DNA of 64,000 bases from Ophiocordyceps camponoti-saundersi (nom. inval.) (taxonomy: Eukaryota > Ascomycota > Sordariomycetes > Hypocreales > Ophiocordycipitaceae). The translations under genes and the position numbers were made by a program. The notes beneath the pieces are model-generated. The model saw nothing but the letters and a program-made list of their open reading frames with translations, was not told where the DNA came from and searched no databases. Below, one piece after another: positions 11,060 through 24,443 of the stretch. How positions within the stretch are numbered: position 1 is the stretch's first letter; each line of letters opens with the position of its first letter. The DNA lies in NCBI GenBank assembly GCA_003339415.1, contig PDHQ01000151.1, forward strand, positions 1 through 64,000. Direction: 5' to 3'.

Positions 11060-14000
11060 ATAAGTTATATTATAAATTATAAATTATTAAGCGCTTTAGT
11101 AAAGTTTTACTAATCTTATATTAGATACTAGTTAGCGTTAAGAAGGGGCTTATTTCTATAAGTAAAAGTATATTTAATAAAAATATAAAGGATTATTTTA
11201 TCGCTACTATTATAAGGGCACCGCCTTAATATTACTTTAAGTATTTTATAAACTTAGAGAAATAAATTAAGTCCGATATATCTAATCTTAAGCTATATAA
11301 ATATTATATTAATAAACTTAGGAAATCCCTTATATATATAAAAAGCGGAGCTAGCTTTAAGTTATAATAGCTTATTTATAAAATAGCTATATAATTACTT
11401 ATATTTCTTTAACTTTCCCTCCTTAAACTATTAGTAAAGGAGCTATTTATTATAAAGTTAAGTATCGAAATTACGTCGCTTATATCTTTTCGCTAGCTTA
11501 GGGCTAGTCTATATTATATAGAATTTCTTTAAGTTTTATAATACTTAATATCTCTTTTAGTAAGGGCGTTCTTTATATTTATAATATACTTACCTAGCCG
11601 CCTTTTTTACCGCGGTATAAATAAAGTTTATTATTTTAGTATATTATAAGTAATAATAAGTATAAACTATATAGTAAGTAAAATAAAAGTTAAAAAGTAA
11701 AATAAAAGCCTTAGCTTTAATATAGTAAATAAAGGTAGCTTTATAAGCTTTAGTAATAACTTAGAGGCACTTAAATTACTTTATAGCTAAGGCTTTTATA
11801 ATAGGGCTATATAATATCCCCCTTAGCTATATAAATAAAGCGAACTAAATTATACTAAATATAATAGCTAATTTAATAGCTTTAGTATAGATTTCCCTTA
11901 CTTTTAATAAGGTATAGCTTTATATTAACGTTATAATCTTAGTAAAAGCTAGGTATTAGTACTTAAGCTTAGCGGTAAGTTTTTAAAAGTAAGATTTTTA
12001 ATATAGCTTATAATATAACTAAACTCTTAGTAATTACGCCTTTTATATTAGTTATATTATTATAGCTTTAAGCTAAAGCTTAGTTATATTTATTATTTTT
12101 ACTTTTATAAAATATATTAACTTACTTTTAGCTAGCTAAAAAGTTATTTTATATTCTAAAGCTAATTATTTATAAATTCGCTATATATACTTAAGTTAAA
12201 GTAATACCTAAGCTTTTTCGCGTCCGATATTAAAAATATTAATATTATTTATAAACTTTATTATAAATTTATAAAGAGACTTAATATTAAGTTTAAGCGT
12301 TAATTTAATAAGAATATATATAAAAGGAAAAGGACTAGTAATATAAAAACCCTTAAAAGACCTTTTACTAAATTAAGAAAATATCGCTTAGTTTATAATT
12401 AAACTTAGTTTTAAAGTATAGTTTATAGAATATAATTAAATAAATATTATAACTTATTTAGGGAAGTTTAGGTAATTTATAATAATAATTAATTTATCGT
12501 AAAAAATATAATTAAAGGCCTAAGTAAAGTTTAGTAAAAAGAGTAAGATAATACTATTTTAATTTTAAATTATCTTAATTATTTTAATAAATATAAAAAC
12601 TATTATATTAATAAAGCGCTATAATTTATTACTTATTTAGCTATTAAGAAGGATCTAAGCCTCCTTTACTATTAATATAATTTTCCTAGCTATAATTATT
12701 TTTAAAACTTTTCTTATTATATTAAAAAGTAAAATTAGCTTATATTTATTAAAAGTATAATATATAGCTAGTAATTTACTTATTTTCTAAATAATTATAA
12801 TATTAGAGATTTTAAATTATAATAGAAAATAATTATTATTAATATAACTTTAAAAGATTTTTTAGAAAACTTAGATAAGGGGGGGTTTATATTTTTTTAG
12901 AAACTTAATTAAAATCTTATTAAGGCTAGCTAACTTTTAAAAAGCGATTAAGAAAAAGGTAAAATAAATATTTTCGGTAATAATAATACGCTTAATATAG
13001 AAAAAAGGGAAGGGATTATTTAAAATAAGTAAAAAAGCTAAATTAGTAAATATTAAGAAAAATTATTAGCTAAGTAAAGTTACTTTATTAGAGAAAATAA
13101 TTACTAATATTAATTTTAAGTATTTCTAAAATATAAAGATATATATTAGTTTAGGCGTAGCTTAGCTTTATAGCCGGGCTTAATATTTTATAATTTAAAA
13201 AGTTAATAATTTTATAAAAATATTATTAAAGAAGTTACGCTAAGTATTATAGCGTACTACGCTAATTATTAACTTTTATATTTTTATTATTTTTTAATAA
13301 TTTTACTAATAAGAGTTAATAAAATTAATATACTAATAGCGCTAAGCTTTTTTTATAATTATTATAATAGTAACTATTACTTAATTTTATTAATTTTACG
13401 CTATAAAGTAAGTTCGAATATATATTAGTATTATTATTTTTATTATTATTTCTAGCTAGTTATAAAATAAAGTAATTATATTTTTAAGCTTTTTAAGTAT
13501 TATAATAAGGTATAAGTTTAGTTTAAGTTAATTCTATACCTTAGCTATAAAGATATTTAAGTAAAAAAAGCGCTATATCTTAGTTAAAATTATATTAAAG
13601 TAAAGATTAATATTAATAAGGATAATTTATAAGATATAATTAAAGCTAATAAGGTTAAGGTTATTCCCTAAATATATCGCTTAGTAATTAGGCGTAGCTT
13701 AAGCTAGGTTAATAGTTTTAGTTCGTTTATTATATATTTCCTAAATAACCTCGCTTAGAAGCGTAAAAAGTTTAAATTAGAGGCTAATTATTAGCTTAAG
13801 AAAGTTAAATATTTTAAGAAAGGACTATTTATAATAATCCTAAAAGGGGTAGTAAAAGTTAAAGTTACTATATAAAAGGGTAGCTATTAAGCTAAGGTTA
13901 GGGTAAATAATATCTTTTTAAAAAAGGGGACTTAACTAAATTACTAATAAAAGTAAATAGATAGATATAATTTATAATAAGAGCGAGGTATAGAAAAAAA

Positions 14001-14300
14001 TAAATACTATATTAGGAGCGGTGGGAGAGGTTTAAAAGGAAAAGTTTAATTATTTATAAATATAAAAAATCGCTTAGCTATTAGAATTTATAAGTTTATA
14101 TAATAAAATACTTAAAAGCGGTAAGCGATTAAATTAGTTACGTTATAGTTTTTATATATAAATAAGATTATAGCTAACTAAGCTATAAAGCGCTATATAT
14201 ATAAGATAATTACGCTTTTATATATTTTAAAAAAAGGTTTTAATTTTTATTAAAAGCGGATAAGGTAAAAGTTTATAATTATATTAGGGTAGATAAGGGG
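11060..14300 (-). pseudogene. LINE-A ORF2 (endonuclease-RT), copy A2
   Basis: Collinear with the A4 ORF2, where the motifs were read codon by codon. It runs from the AP endonuclease segment (about 13900-13100) through reverse transcriptase (about 12950-12200) to the Tad-type C-terminal block (about 11800-11300). The DNA is heavily RIP-mutated, with many TAA/TAG codons at Gln/Trp positions and essentially no ATG. A long GGGGGGG run near 12882 corresponds to a CCCCC run in A4 near 32844. Confidence 0.75.
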
Positions 14301-14429
14301 GCTCCTTATCTTTTACTAGCTCCCTATCTTTTTTAGGTATTAAGAGTAATATTAGTTTTACTATAGCCCTTTTTCGGTACTAGACTAAGGTCCTTATTTA
14401 TATTAAATTAAATTATAGCTTATAACTAT

Positions 14430-15640
14430 AATAAGAGTAGGATAGATTACTTTTAAAACTAAACCTTAATAAAGCTATCGCTAAATTAAAATTAAATTAG
14501 CTATAAGTAATCTTAAAACTTATATAATCGATAAGCGTAGTTATTATATACTTAGTTCTAATATACTTTTAAAATAAAATAGTCTTAGGATTACGAGGCG
14601 TGGTATCTTTTATAAAGGATATAGCTTTTAGTTTTATTTTTAGCTAGGGCTAGGTATACGCCCTCCTTTTCTAAATACGCCGCGGCTATATAAAGGCTAT
14701 AGCGTAGTTATTTATAGTAATATCTCACTATATATTTAAATTAGTAATATTAGTAATATTATCGGGGCTATATTATATTATTATAAACCTTAACTTAAGA
14801 GATTTTTATATTTATTATAAGTTTATTTTATATAAGTTTATTAATATTTATTATATTAGTAACTCTTAGTATTAAGTATATACGCGTAGCTCCCTTATTA
14901 TAAGGCTAGAAAGCTTAAACTTAAATAATTTTAACTTTATTAACTTTTTTAATTTACTATATAAGTATATTTTAATCGCTATAAGCGGCCTCTATATATA
15001 CTTTCTTTATTATAATAAAATAAGTCCTTTAATTATAAACCGCTCCCTTTTTAAAAATAATAAAAATTTACTTAACTAAAGCTACTCGCTTTTTATACTT
15101 TAGATAAAATATAATTACGATATCTTTATTAAGGAGCTATTATATTACTAATATAGCTTTATATTTTAAAGCTATATTTATAACTTATATAATTTTTAAT
15201 AAAGTTAGTTATAAGGTATTTATATTAATTATAATATCTTTTATAAGTATAGTAATTTCTTTATTAAAGTAAAGTTTAACTATTATATATTTATTAATAG
15301 CTATAAACGTTTATATTAAGCGAGCTTAATTAATATTAGGACTAGCTATTAATAGGAGGGCTTTCTATATAGCTTTAGTAACTATTTTCTTAAGTAACTT
15401 AAAGTTTAGCTTTAAGGGCTATTATAATATTTTATATTTTAGAAAACGCTATAGCTAATATTATTATAATAAGCTTATTATATATATTTTTTATATTATT
15501 ATAGCTAAAGTACTATACTTAGTTTATCGCTTTATTTATCTTAATATTATTATTATATTGCCCTTAGCTAGACTAGGGATATTATAAGGACTAACTTAGT
15601 CCCTGTAACCCCTTATTTATAATTATAAGAGTATCGCCCG
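14430..15640 (-). pseudogene. LINE-A ORF1 (Gag-like), copy A2
   Basis: This is the counterpart of A4 ORF1. The 5' part retains the CpG-rich GCCGCCGCGGGCGC block (about 15660-15675) that in A4 lies at 29915-29935. A4 and A6 show a CCHC knuckle in this ORF; in A2 I aligned the region but did not resolve each knuckle codon. ORF1 of Tad LINEs binds element RNA in the ribonucleoprotein. Confidence 0.6.
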
Positions 15641-15761
15641 TTTTTTAGGCCCCGGCCTTAGCCGCCGCGGGCGCTATTATTATCTCCTTAATAATAAATA
15701 TATTATAGTAAGCGGAATATTAAATAATAAGTCCTATCCTATTATTATAAAAAGTTACTTC

Positions 15762-15778
15762 TATATTTTCCTTAATTA
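15762..15778 (+). repeat. Target-site duplication of A2, right copy
   Basis: TATATTTTCCTTAATTA pairs with 7297-7313. Directly after it, A3 sequence resumes in register with A1. Confidence 0.85.
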
Positions 15779-17008
15779 TATTTTTACTTATAATAATAAG
15801 CTTTTACTTAACGCTAACTAGTAACTGCTATAAAATTAAAAAAGATTTTACTAAAATATTTAATAATTTTTTATTTATTATATAGCTTATATATTAGTTT
15901 TTTTTAAAAAAACTTTATTAATTTAATTTTATATTTTTACTTTATAATATAAAAAAAGAGTAGATTTTAATCTTAAAATAAATATATAATAATTATAATA
16001 TAATAATAAACTTTTATTACTTATTTTATTAACTACTTACTTAGTTTTAAATATAAACTATTAACTATATATTAAAAACTAATTTAACTATATAAAGCGT
16101 AAGCGTATTTATAATTATTATAGATATAATTATAATTATAAGTATAACTTAAAATAAAAATAATTAGCTTTTACTTATTTTTAATTATAAACTTTTACTT
16201 TTTTTAGCTATAAGGTTTTTACTAATATAATATAATTATTAGCTAAGGTTATATAGCTTTTATTACTAAATATATTATTAATTAGATTATTTTAAACTAA
16301 GCTAGAAATCTCCTTAGTTTAAAATAGCGCGGTTACGCTATAAACGCTAATAGCGCCCTTTTTAATAATAAGGGTAGTTTCTAACTTAATAAAAGCTAGC
16401 TTTAACTTAAACTTAATAAGCGTAATAGCGGTAATAGCTTTTATAATAAAGATAGAAAATATAAAATAGAAAGATAATTATAAAGAGATAGCGTTTTTTA
16501 TAACTTTATTTAATTTTTAATAATATAATAAATATAATATAACTTTTTATTTATTTACTTAAAAAAGTTTAAAGCTTAAATATATAAAATATATTACTTT
16601 TATATTTAAGCTAATATAGCTATAATAAGTTAATTAATATTAATTAAGCTTTTAACTACTTTAATAATAAAATTATTCCTAGTAGCGGAAAGCTATAAAC
16701 TTTAAAATAATATATAACTCGTAGCTATTTAAATAACTTAATTAGTATAAATATTATTATAATATATAATAGCGTAAGTCTCTTTAATATATTAAATTAT
16801 ATTTGTCTAATACCCTTATTAGTATAAAACTTATTATAAATTTTATATAAAGTAAATTATTATTTATTATTTAAATATTATAACTAAAGCTTAGCTACTA
16901 AGCTACTTTTATTATTATATAAATAGCTTTTTTTATAATAAGATTTTTAATTACTTTATATTTTATATAATTACTTATATATTTAATATATATAGTGCTT
17001 AGCTAGTT
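15779..17008 (+). mobile_element. LINE-A copy A3, right part
   Basis: It continues A3 after the A2 insertion and is collinear with A1 from about 2020 to about 3260. It contains the ORF2 end and part of the long 3' region. The antisense frame is not cleanly open here: the stretch around 16310-16420 is shorter than in the other copies and is disrupted. A3 stops near 17008, where unit D begins with a tail in opposite orientation. The rest of A3, including the palindrome array, is not found elsewhere in the window. Confidence 0.7.
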
Positions 17009-17280
17009 TTTATTATTATTTATACGCTAAGGGCCTTACTAATATTTAAAGCTTCTATAATATATTAAGTAAGAAAAATCCCCTAAAGTAAAATAAAACC
17101 TCCTAACTATATAAGGAAAAGCTTACTATACGCTTATATAAGGGTATAGCGGTAGTTAGCGGCGGTATAATATAGTAAGCTTATAGCTCGGGGGTAATGT
17201 TATATAATATAAGAAAGTAAGGTAAGAAGAGGAGCGCGGAGAAAGGAAAGTCTATAATACGTAAAGCAGAGGGAGAAAAA

Positions 17281-17460
17281 TAATAAGGCGGTATAACGCG
17301 GGGCGGTATAAGACGGGGCGGTACGAGGTAATATAACGTAGTATAATATAGGATAATATAGTATAAGGCGGTATAATATAAGATAATATAGTATAAGGCA
17401 GTATAATATAGGATAATATAGTATAAGGCGGTATAATATAGGATAATATAGTATAAGGCG
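17281..17460 (+). repeat. 30-bp minisatellite with degenerate leader
   Basis: Four 30-bp units in exact register fill 17341-17460; each has GTATAATATAGGATAATATA and then GTATAAGGCG. The units differ at only two or three positions, all G/A. The leader 17281-17340 has looser GGCGGTATAA motifs. One unit retains a CpA (GGCAG). Such an array can expand by slippage. Confidence 0.9.
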
Positions 17461-17922
17461 GGGGAAGGAAAGTTAAAAGGAAATAGGGCGGAATAGTAAA
17501 ATAGCCGCTTTATTATCTATTAGTAATTAAGGGGGGGCTATATCTCTTTTTCTTTTACCTCCCTCTTCTCTTCCTTCTTTTCTTTTTTTTATTATTTTTA
17601 AAAGAAAATATATTTCTAACCCCCTCCCTTAGCCTTTCCTTTTAATCCTTATAATAAAGGAATAATAATATTAATTATATAGCTACGCGCTAATAAAATA
17701 ATAATATTATAATATTTAAGATTATTTATAAAAAGCCTTATAACTTTCCTTATATTATATATATAGCTAAATTAGCTAATTATAAAGTCTTATTATAAAA
17801 ATAATAAAGTAAGTAATATTATATTATATAATTATATATAAAGCTAATAAAATATATAAGCTCTTATTCGGCTAATTATTATAATTATATAAAAGCTTAA
17901 TATAAATATTAAAAAGTAAGTA

Positions 17923-18410
17923 AAGCTAAAAGCGGAGTTAAAGGCGGCGTTAAAGCTTAAGAGCTAATAAAGTTATAAATTTATTTAAATAAGCTATATA
18001 TAGTAGCTATAAAAGCGGCTAAGTATATTAGCGGAGGAGGATAACTAAGTAGCTTATAAGTAAGTATAAAGCGGAGCAAAGTAAAATAAAATAAAGTAGA
18101 GTAAAGCGGAGCAGAGCTAGCTAATAATAAATAATAAAAATAACTTTAAGCTAACTTATATTATACTTAAAGGCGAAATAAAATATTAAAGCTTTATCTT
18201 ATTATAATAATAATACTAACTAAGGCTGGCGCCTTAATAAAGGCGGCTACTTTAATAGCTATTTTATTTACTCCTTCTATTATTATAATTACTAACTCTT
18301 TTTTTTAAAAGTTATATATACTAATCTCGCTATATTTTAGGATACTTATTATAAGCTAAGAGATATTTATCGAAATAAGTAAAGCGGGGGGCGAAGCGGT
18401 GGAAAAGGTA

Positions 18411-18446
<36 letters not shown>

Positions 18447-19080
18447 TAGAGGCTTCTAAGTTTATTAATATAATAATATTATATATAAGGTAAATATATC
18501 TAAGCGAGAGCGTAGCTATGCTAGCTAGCTAAGATAATATAATAAAGCTTATAGCTTAAAAGTTATTAGTTAAGAAAAAAACTAGTTTAAATCCTAGCTA
18601 TAATTATTTCTACGCGCTTAGTAAGTAAGGAGTATTATTAAATATAATATTTAAGTTACTATTTATTAAGAAGCTTAAAAGTTACTAAGCTAGTTACGCT
18701 TAAGTAATAGTAAATAAGTTTAATAATCTTATATTTATAATTATTAATATATTTATTTTATTTAGTTTATTAGCTATTTAAACTAATATTATAAAAAAGT
18801 AAATACTAGCTATAAAATCGCTAATAAGTTTATCGAAATCCTTTAAAGCTATAAGCTTAAAAACTCTTAATATGCTAAAAGATAAAATAAAATAAAAGTT
18901 TAAGTTAATAGCGGCCTTACTTATTATATTAAGAGTATTTACTAAGTTTAAGCTATTATTTACTTAGAGTTTATTAATAACTTAAGGCTAGTTTTTCGCT
19001 TAAGTAATATTAAGAGAGTAAGCCTTATAGCTAGGGGATTTTAATAATATTAGTAAGGAAATCTAATTTAGTAAAGTAAA
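17923..19080 (+). pseudogene. Unit D Asn-rich frame, unknown function
   Basis: Two overlapping plus-strand frames can be read. The first (17923 to about 18195) is Lys/Gln/Glu-rich and probably helical (KLKAELKAALKLK, then a charged Gln/Ala/Lys section). After a shift, the second (18191-19080) has a Gly/Ser-rich basic stretch, a run of about ten Asn encoded by the AAT microsatellite, and then a long Lys/Leu/Ile/Ser-rich section. There are about 15 stops in the last 210 codons, all TAA or TAG, near the density expected if they were Gln/Trp. I do not recognise a domain. It could be a Gag-like protein or a captured gene. Confidence 0.4.
18404..18446 (+). repeat. (AAT)n microsatellite
   Basis: About a dozen AAT triplets in a row. 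In the frame described for unit D they encode poly-Asn, and before RIP they may have included AAC or CAA. Slippage in such runs is common. Confidence 0.9.
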
Positions 19081-21180
19081 AAGCTTAAGTAAAAATAAAA
19101 TAAAAAGAATAATAATTAAATAAGGTAAGGAGGGAAGGATATTTATTAGTTATATAATAATAAAAAAGTTTAATAAATAAGAGTATAGTAAATTTAAACT
19201 CGCGGTAAGTTTAGTAAAGATATATATAAAGTTTTAATAAGGTTAAACTAGTAAAAGTTAATATAGCGTAATATTTACTTTATAATAATAAAGGTAAAAG
19301 TATAATTATTAAGCTTAAGTTATAAGGAGGACTTAGAGTAAAGATATTATAATAGTTTATCCTTTTAAATAGCGAGATTAAGGTATTATAAGAGGAGCTA
19401 ATATATATTTTATAGCTTAATATTATAGTAATTATTTAAAATAATTATATTTAAAACTTAGTAAGAGAAGAGAAACTCTTATAGCTTAATCTTACTTATA
19501 TATAGCTAGGTAATTATAATACTAATATATTTCGGGAGATTATAATATATTATAATAATTATAAGCTAGTTTAAGCGCGGGGGGGAATTAGCTAAGAAAA
19601 AGGTAATTCTAAAGTAAGCTTATTAAAGGCGGTTCTCTTACTATTCTTAGTAATATATCTAGTTTTTATAAAAGAGGCGCTAAGTAGTTTTTTTTATTAA
19701 GAGTATTATATAAAGCTTAAGCTTATATTATTATTTACTTTAGTTTTTCTTAAAATAAAGACTTAGTTTTATTATATAAAGTTAAGTAGTATATAAGGAA
19801 TCTTATAAGAAACTTTAAAATAAACTTAAACGCGTATTAAATTACGTTTAATATATTTACCTTTTTAAGCTAGTAAAAGGTATTAGCCTTTCTCTTATTT
19901 ATATAAATATTAATTAAGAGAGTTTAAAACTTAGCTTTTAAATAATAAACTAAGATTATTTTAAAAGCGCTAAAAATAATATATAAGTATTATAATTAAG
20001 CGGGGCTTATAATTTTTATAAAGCTTAAGAGGTTCTTAGCTTTTAAGGTAATATATAAAAAGTAATAAAAGTATAAGATATTAAAAATTATATAACTTTT
20101 ATATATAGCTTTTTAGCTTAAGAGAGGGTATAACCTTAAGTAGATATAATTAAGATATTAAGGGCGAGATTTTATTTAAAGTGTTTATTATATATAGTTT
20201 AAATATATACTTTTTAATATAGTTATTTATAAACTTAAACGCTTAGTAAGCGCGCTTTAGAGATAAGGTAAATTTTATATATACTTAGCTTAATTATATA
20301 TTATTTTAAGTAACGTTTCTTAGAAAAATATATTAATTTGCTCTTATTTAGCTTAAAAGCTATATTATAATCCTAAGCTTACTTCTTATAAATACGCTAC
20401 GCTAACTAAAGATATTTTATAATTATAATAATATTTAGCTTAATATTAAAAAGGTTTATATTATTAGTAAACTTAATAACTTCTAGCTTAGGTTTATATT
20501 CTAATTATTAGTAAAGTAGCGTTATATAAAGGATAAAAAGTATAATAAAAAGCGAGGAGCTTTAAAAAACTTTAATCTAAACTAGGAAAGGTGCCGAAAT
20601 CTATCTATTAAAGCGTAAGTATAAGAAATAATAGTTAAAATAGCTTTATAAAAAAGTTTAAATCTAAGTAAGGTACTTTATATATATAAGCTTATAAAGT
20701 AATTTATTATAATAAATAGTATTAAAAGCTTTCTTTATATTAAGTTATAAGAAAAAAGTAACTTTTTTCCTAGCTTAAATAGCTTAAATAAGTTCTATAA
20801 TTATAAGAATAACTAATTCTATTAACTTATTCTATTTATTACTTATCTAACTATTAAGAAGGAGCTAGTATAGTTAGTAATATTAAATAATTATTTACTT
20901 ATAATTAACTTAAGTACTTTATTAAGGTAATATAAAAGGGAGATTAGCTTATAGCTACTAGCTTACTAGTAAACTTTTAGCTTTTTACTTTATTTATATA
21001 ATATAATTATAATAATAATATAAAGTTAACTTATAAAGTAGCTAAGCTAAAAGTAAGTATAAAAAATATAAATAAGCTATATATAAAAAACTAAGTAATA
21101 TATCTTAAAAAAGCTAGTTAGGATTTAGTTTAACTTAGTCGCTTTTTATAATAATATAATATAAAAAGTAGCTTAAATAT
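19081..21180 (+). other. Remainder of unit D, weak coding signal
   Basis: Plus-strand frames with moderate stop density continue through parts of this stretch (for example about 19730-20150), but no motif could be named and frames shift several times. No second tail, LTR or inverted repeat was seen before the G1 LTR at 21181. It is treated as part of unit D. Confidence 0.35.
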
Positions 21181-21461
21181 TATTATATACTAGCACTTAT
21201 AAGGATTTCCCTTAAGATATTTTACGGTAATTTCTAAGGATTTTTAATTATAGTTACATAACTTATAAAAACCTTATTATAAAATTACCTAAAAAAAACC
21301 TTAAGAGAAATTACTAGGAAATATAATCGCTTCCTTATTTATTATTTTACTATGCCCTCTCCTACTCTTATTAGTATATGCCCTTATATAATTTATTAAG
21401 ATTTTACTTATAAAAGCTTTTCTTTTTTCTTTTCCTTTCTCCTTAGCTTAGAATCTTTATT
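21181..21461 (+). repeat. G1 5' LTR, first part
   Basis: It matches the reverse complement of the 325-bp G2 LTR from its first base (TATTAT..., ancestral TGTTA...) to GAATCTTTATT. L2 is inserted after TTATT (21457-21461), and the LTR resumes after the second TTATT at 40314-40318. Confidence 0.85.
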
Positions 21462-22070
21462 TATTAATACGGGATATATAATAATAGGACGTGTAATAAT
21501 ACTTTTATAAATTACTTAACTTTTTATAATATTTTATTAAGATTTCCCCCCTTAGGATTTTACTTAGATTTCTCCTAAAAACTTTATTACCTTTATGCTT
21601 AGGAAATTATTAAGATTTCCTCTTAAGATTTCTTTATAATAACTCTTAAGATTTTACTAAGATTTCCTACTAAATCTAGTATTAAAATATACCTTTAAAA
21701 ATCTCCGGATTTTACTAGAAAATCTTTATATATTAAGAAATTACTATATATTAAAAAATCTCCGTTTTATTAATATATACGGAAATCACTATAAAATCCT
21801 CTTAGGTAGATATTTTTAAGATTATATTAAAAAATCTTCCTTAAGCTTTTAGCTATATAATTAGCTTAGTATTTTTTTAAATAATAATATAAATTCTTTT
21901 ATAATTATTATTTTAATTCTTAAAAGACTTTTACTTATATTTATACTTTTTATAATAGCTATTCTATTATTTTATAATTAATAGCTAGCTTATCTCCCTT
22001 TTTTATATATTATATTTAATAGCTAGCTTAATATATATACTTACTAAAAGATTATATATATAAGTATATA
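21462..22070 (+). repeat. L2 5' LTR
   Basis: About 609 bp, matching 39705-40313 over the whole length. Differences are mostly C/T and G/A. It contains repeated GATTTTAC..AAGATTTCC-like motifs and a GACGTGTAATAATAC block near its start. The exact first two bases differ between the copies. Confidence 0.85.
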
Positions 22071-22079
22071 TTTACTAGT

Positions 22080-24427
22080 AATAATTCTATATTTTACTAA
22101 TTTATAAATCTCTAATTATTAAGGTAATAAGTTAAACCTAAAATATTTTTACTAATAAGATTTTATAAGTATAAATCTTTAGCTTAGAAGAAAGCTTTAT
22201 TATATTTATTACTTTACCTTAGCTATATATTATTTCTTAACCCCTAAACTTCTTAAAGTAATTAAAGAAGAAGTTATAGCTAGGAAAGAAAAAGCTTATA
22301 TTTTTAATATTTATAAAAAAGCTAAGAAACCTTATCTTTTTAAAAGTAAATTTCCTTTTTTATAATATAAAGAAATAAGGCTAGTTAGAAAATACTTACT
22401 ATATTAGGATAATTCCTAAAAAACTAAGTTACTTACTATAATTAATTATTTCTTAACTAATCTAAACGCGGTTATAAACTATAATTAACTATTTAAATAA
22501 GTAAATTAATTAAAATATATATTAAATAGTATCTCTTATTTACTTAGAATTCTTTTAGAAAACTAGCTATCTTTTATTTAAAAATACTTTTAAATTATAA
22601 GTAATATTAAAAATAAAAGTAAATAACCCGCCTTATAAAAGGAAAATAGTAAGAATACTAAGCTCCTCTTTTAAGAAAAAGGTAAGAAAAAAGCTAAGTT
22701 CTCTTTATTAGATAAAAGTAAGAAAACCTCTACGCTATAAGAATTCTCTTTAAAAGGAGAACCCTTTACCCCGAAGAAGAATATTTTAAGGAAATAATAT
22801 TTTTTAAATCCTTTTATAATATTATTTAATTCCGGAAAACCTCCTTTACTTTTCTTAGAAAAGGAAAAATTAGTATAAATAGTTAATAAAGTACTTTACT
22901 CTTATAATATTATACCTTAAATCTTAGATTACCCCGGATATATTAACTTAAAAAATAATTTATAATTATATAATTAATTAAACTTATAAAAACTATTTAG
23001 GTAATAAGTTTAGCTATAAGCTAAAAATATTAAATAGTTTAAGCTAGCTAATATTTTTAATATTACTTTTAATTAAATTAAGGAAACTAATTAAATTATT
23101 ATTTATTAAAATACTAACTAATTTATAAACGCTTTAAAATAAGTTATAGCTTAAAGTAAAGATTATATAAATAAACTTATATAACTTATTCCCTTTTTTT
23201 TTAGAAATTATATTATAAAATAATATTCCGAAGATTTAAATTTATAGATTAAACTAGAATTTACTTTTCCTAATCTTAGAATCTAAAAATAAGTAAAAGC
23301 TTTATAGAAAAAGTTTACTATTTAACTTAATATTATTACTTTTATTATATAAAAATAAAGCTTTATATTTTAAAATATACTTACTAAAAAAGATTTCTAA
23401 TTATAAATATTAAAAATAAAAAATAGCTTAGGTAGCTTTTTATTTTAAATAATCTATACTAATAATTATCTTTTCCTAACTTAATATTTTTCTTTAAGAA
23501 ACTTTCTAATAGCTAACTAGCGAAAATACCTTAAATAACTAAGTATATAAATATAAATAACTTATTCCGAACTTTTAAACTAAGCTAATAAGAGGAACTT
23601 AAGGTATTTTTTAAAATAACGCTACTTAATACGTAGCTTTAAGTAAGTTACTTTAATAAAAATATAAAATAAATAATTTTAAGGAGAAATCCCCGCGAAA
23701 TTTAAACTGCTAACTAAAATATAAACTAAATAACTTTTTTAGAAAGCTAATAAATAATACTTAAAAACCTTTTAATAAAAACGTTAAGTTTAAAATAAAG
23801 ATAAAGTAGCTTTTCCCTAAGAAAAATAAAGAAGGCTTAAAAGGTAATCTTATTTTTATTAACTTTACTTATAAATTCGTAAATTAAGACCCTAATATAA
23901 ATAGAGTTTTTACTATCTTTTTAGAAATATATAATATTATCCTTAATATCTTAAAATAGCTTTTAAGAGGCGAAGATAACTTCTTTAAAATATTTAAAAA
24001 TAAATAACTAGCTAATAACTTATATTATTTTATTTTAGATTCTAAAAAATATAAGATAAAACCTTTTAATATTATTAAAAACTTTTTTCTTAAAAACTTT
24101 CCTATTATTAAAGCTACTTTATAAATAACTAATTTTCTTTTAAAATAAGTTTCCTATTTCTCCTATATAAAGATTTTAATATTTAGTAAGAATAAACCTT
24201 TTAACGCTATAAAAATATATATTAATATTAAAGTAAATAAATCCCTTATTAGGAAAAACTTACTTAATAGATTTAATAATATTAATTATAGTTTAATAAT
24301 AGTTTAAAGCTTAAATAATATTAAATTAGCCTTAACTTATAATTAAGCTACCTTTACTTTATATATTATTAATAAAATCGATAATAAGTTTTACTTTAAT
24401 AAGTTTAAAGCTAGCGCTTAAGTTATT
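22080..24427 (+). pseudogene. L2 gag and protease region, first part
   Basis: This is the stretch between the 5' LTR and B2. Plus-strand frames are Lys-rich with many TAA/TAG, and gag is expected here by position. I did not find a clear CCHC knuckle, and elements of the HREQE-type gypsy group sometimes lack one. The identification is by location in L2, not by motif. Confidence 0.4.
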
Positions 24428-24443
24428 AAGTATTTTCTTACTA

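Larger units (their letters stand above)
7314..15761 (-). mobile_element. LINE-A copy A2, full length, interrupted by B1
   Basis: The sense strand is minus: the 5' end lies near 15761 and the (TAA)n tail at about 7314-7330. It spans 8.4 kb, or about 6.57 kb without element B1 and its duplication, close to A4 (6.73 kb). It holds ORF1 (about 15640-14430), ORF2 (about 14300-11060), the long 3' region with the antisense frame, and two palindromic 17-bp units. A 17-bp target-site duplication flanks it. It inserted into A3 and was later hit by B1. Compared with A4, its coding region is more AT-rich. Confidence 0.85.
17009..21180 (-). mobile_element. Unit D, LINE-tailed element of unknown type
   Basis: The left end has a TTATTATTATT tail followed by a block (about 17026-17110) that resembles the inverted LINE-A 3' end: compare AAGCTTCTATAATATATTAAGTAAG with the end of A2. 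It then diverges: a minisatellite (17281-17460), a pyrimidine-rich stretch (about 17540-17640) and a long readable frame on the plus strand (17923-19080). It inserted into A3 and was later split by G1 at 21181, so its right end is outside the window. No RT motif was found. The D boundaries beyond the left tail are inferred. Confidence 0.45.

Noticed and set aside
17281..17460. CRISPR array
   Set aside because: The units are contiguous 30-bp tandem repeats without spacers, in a fungal context.
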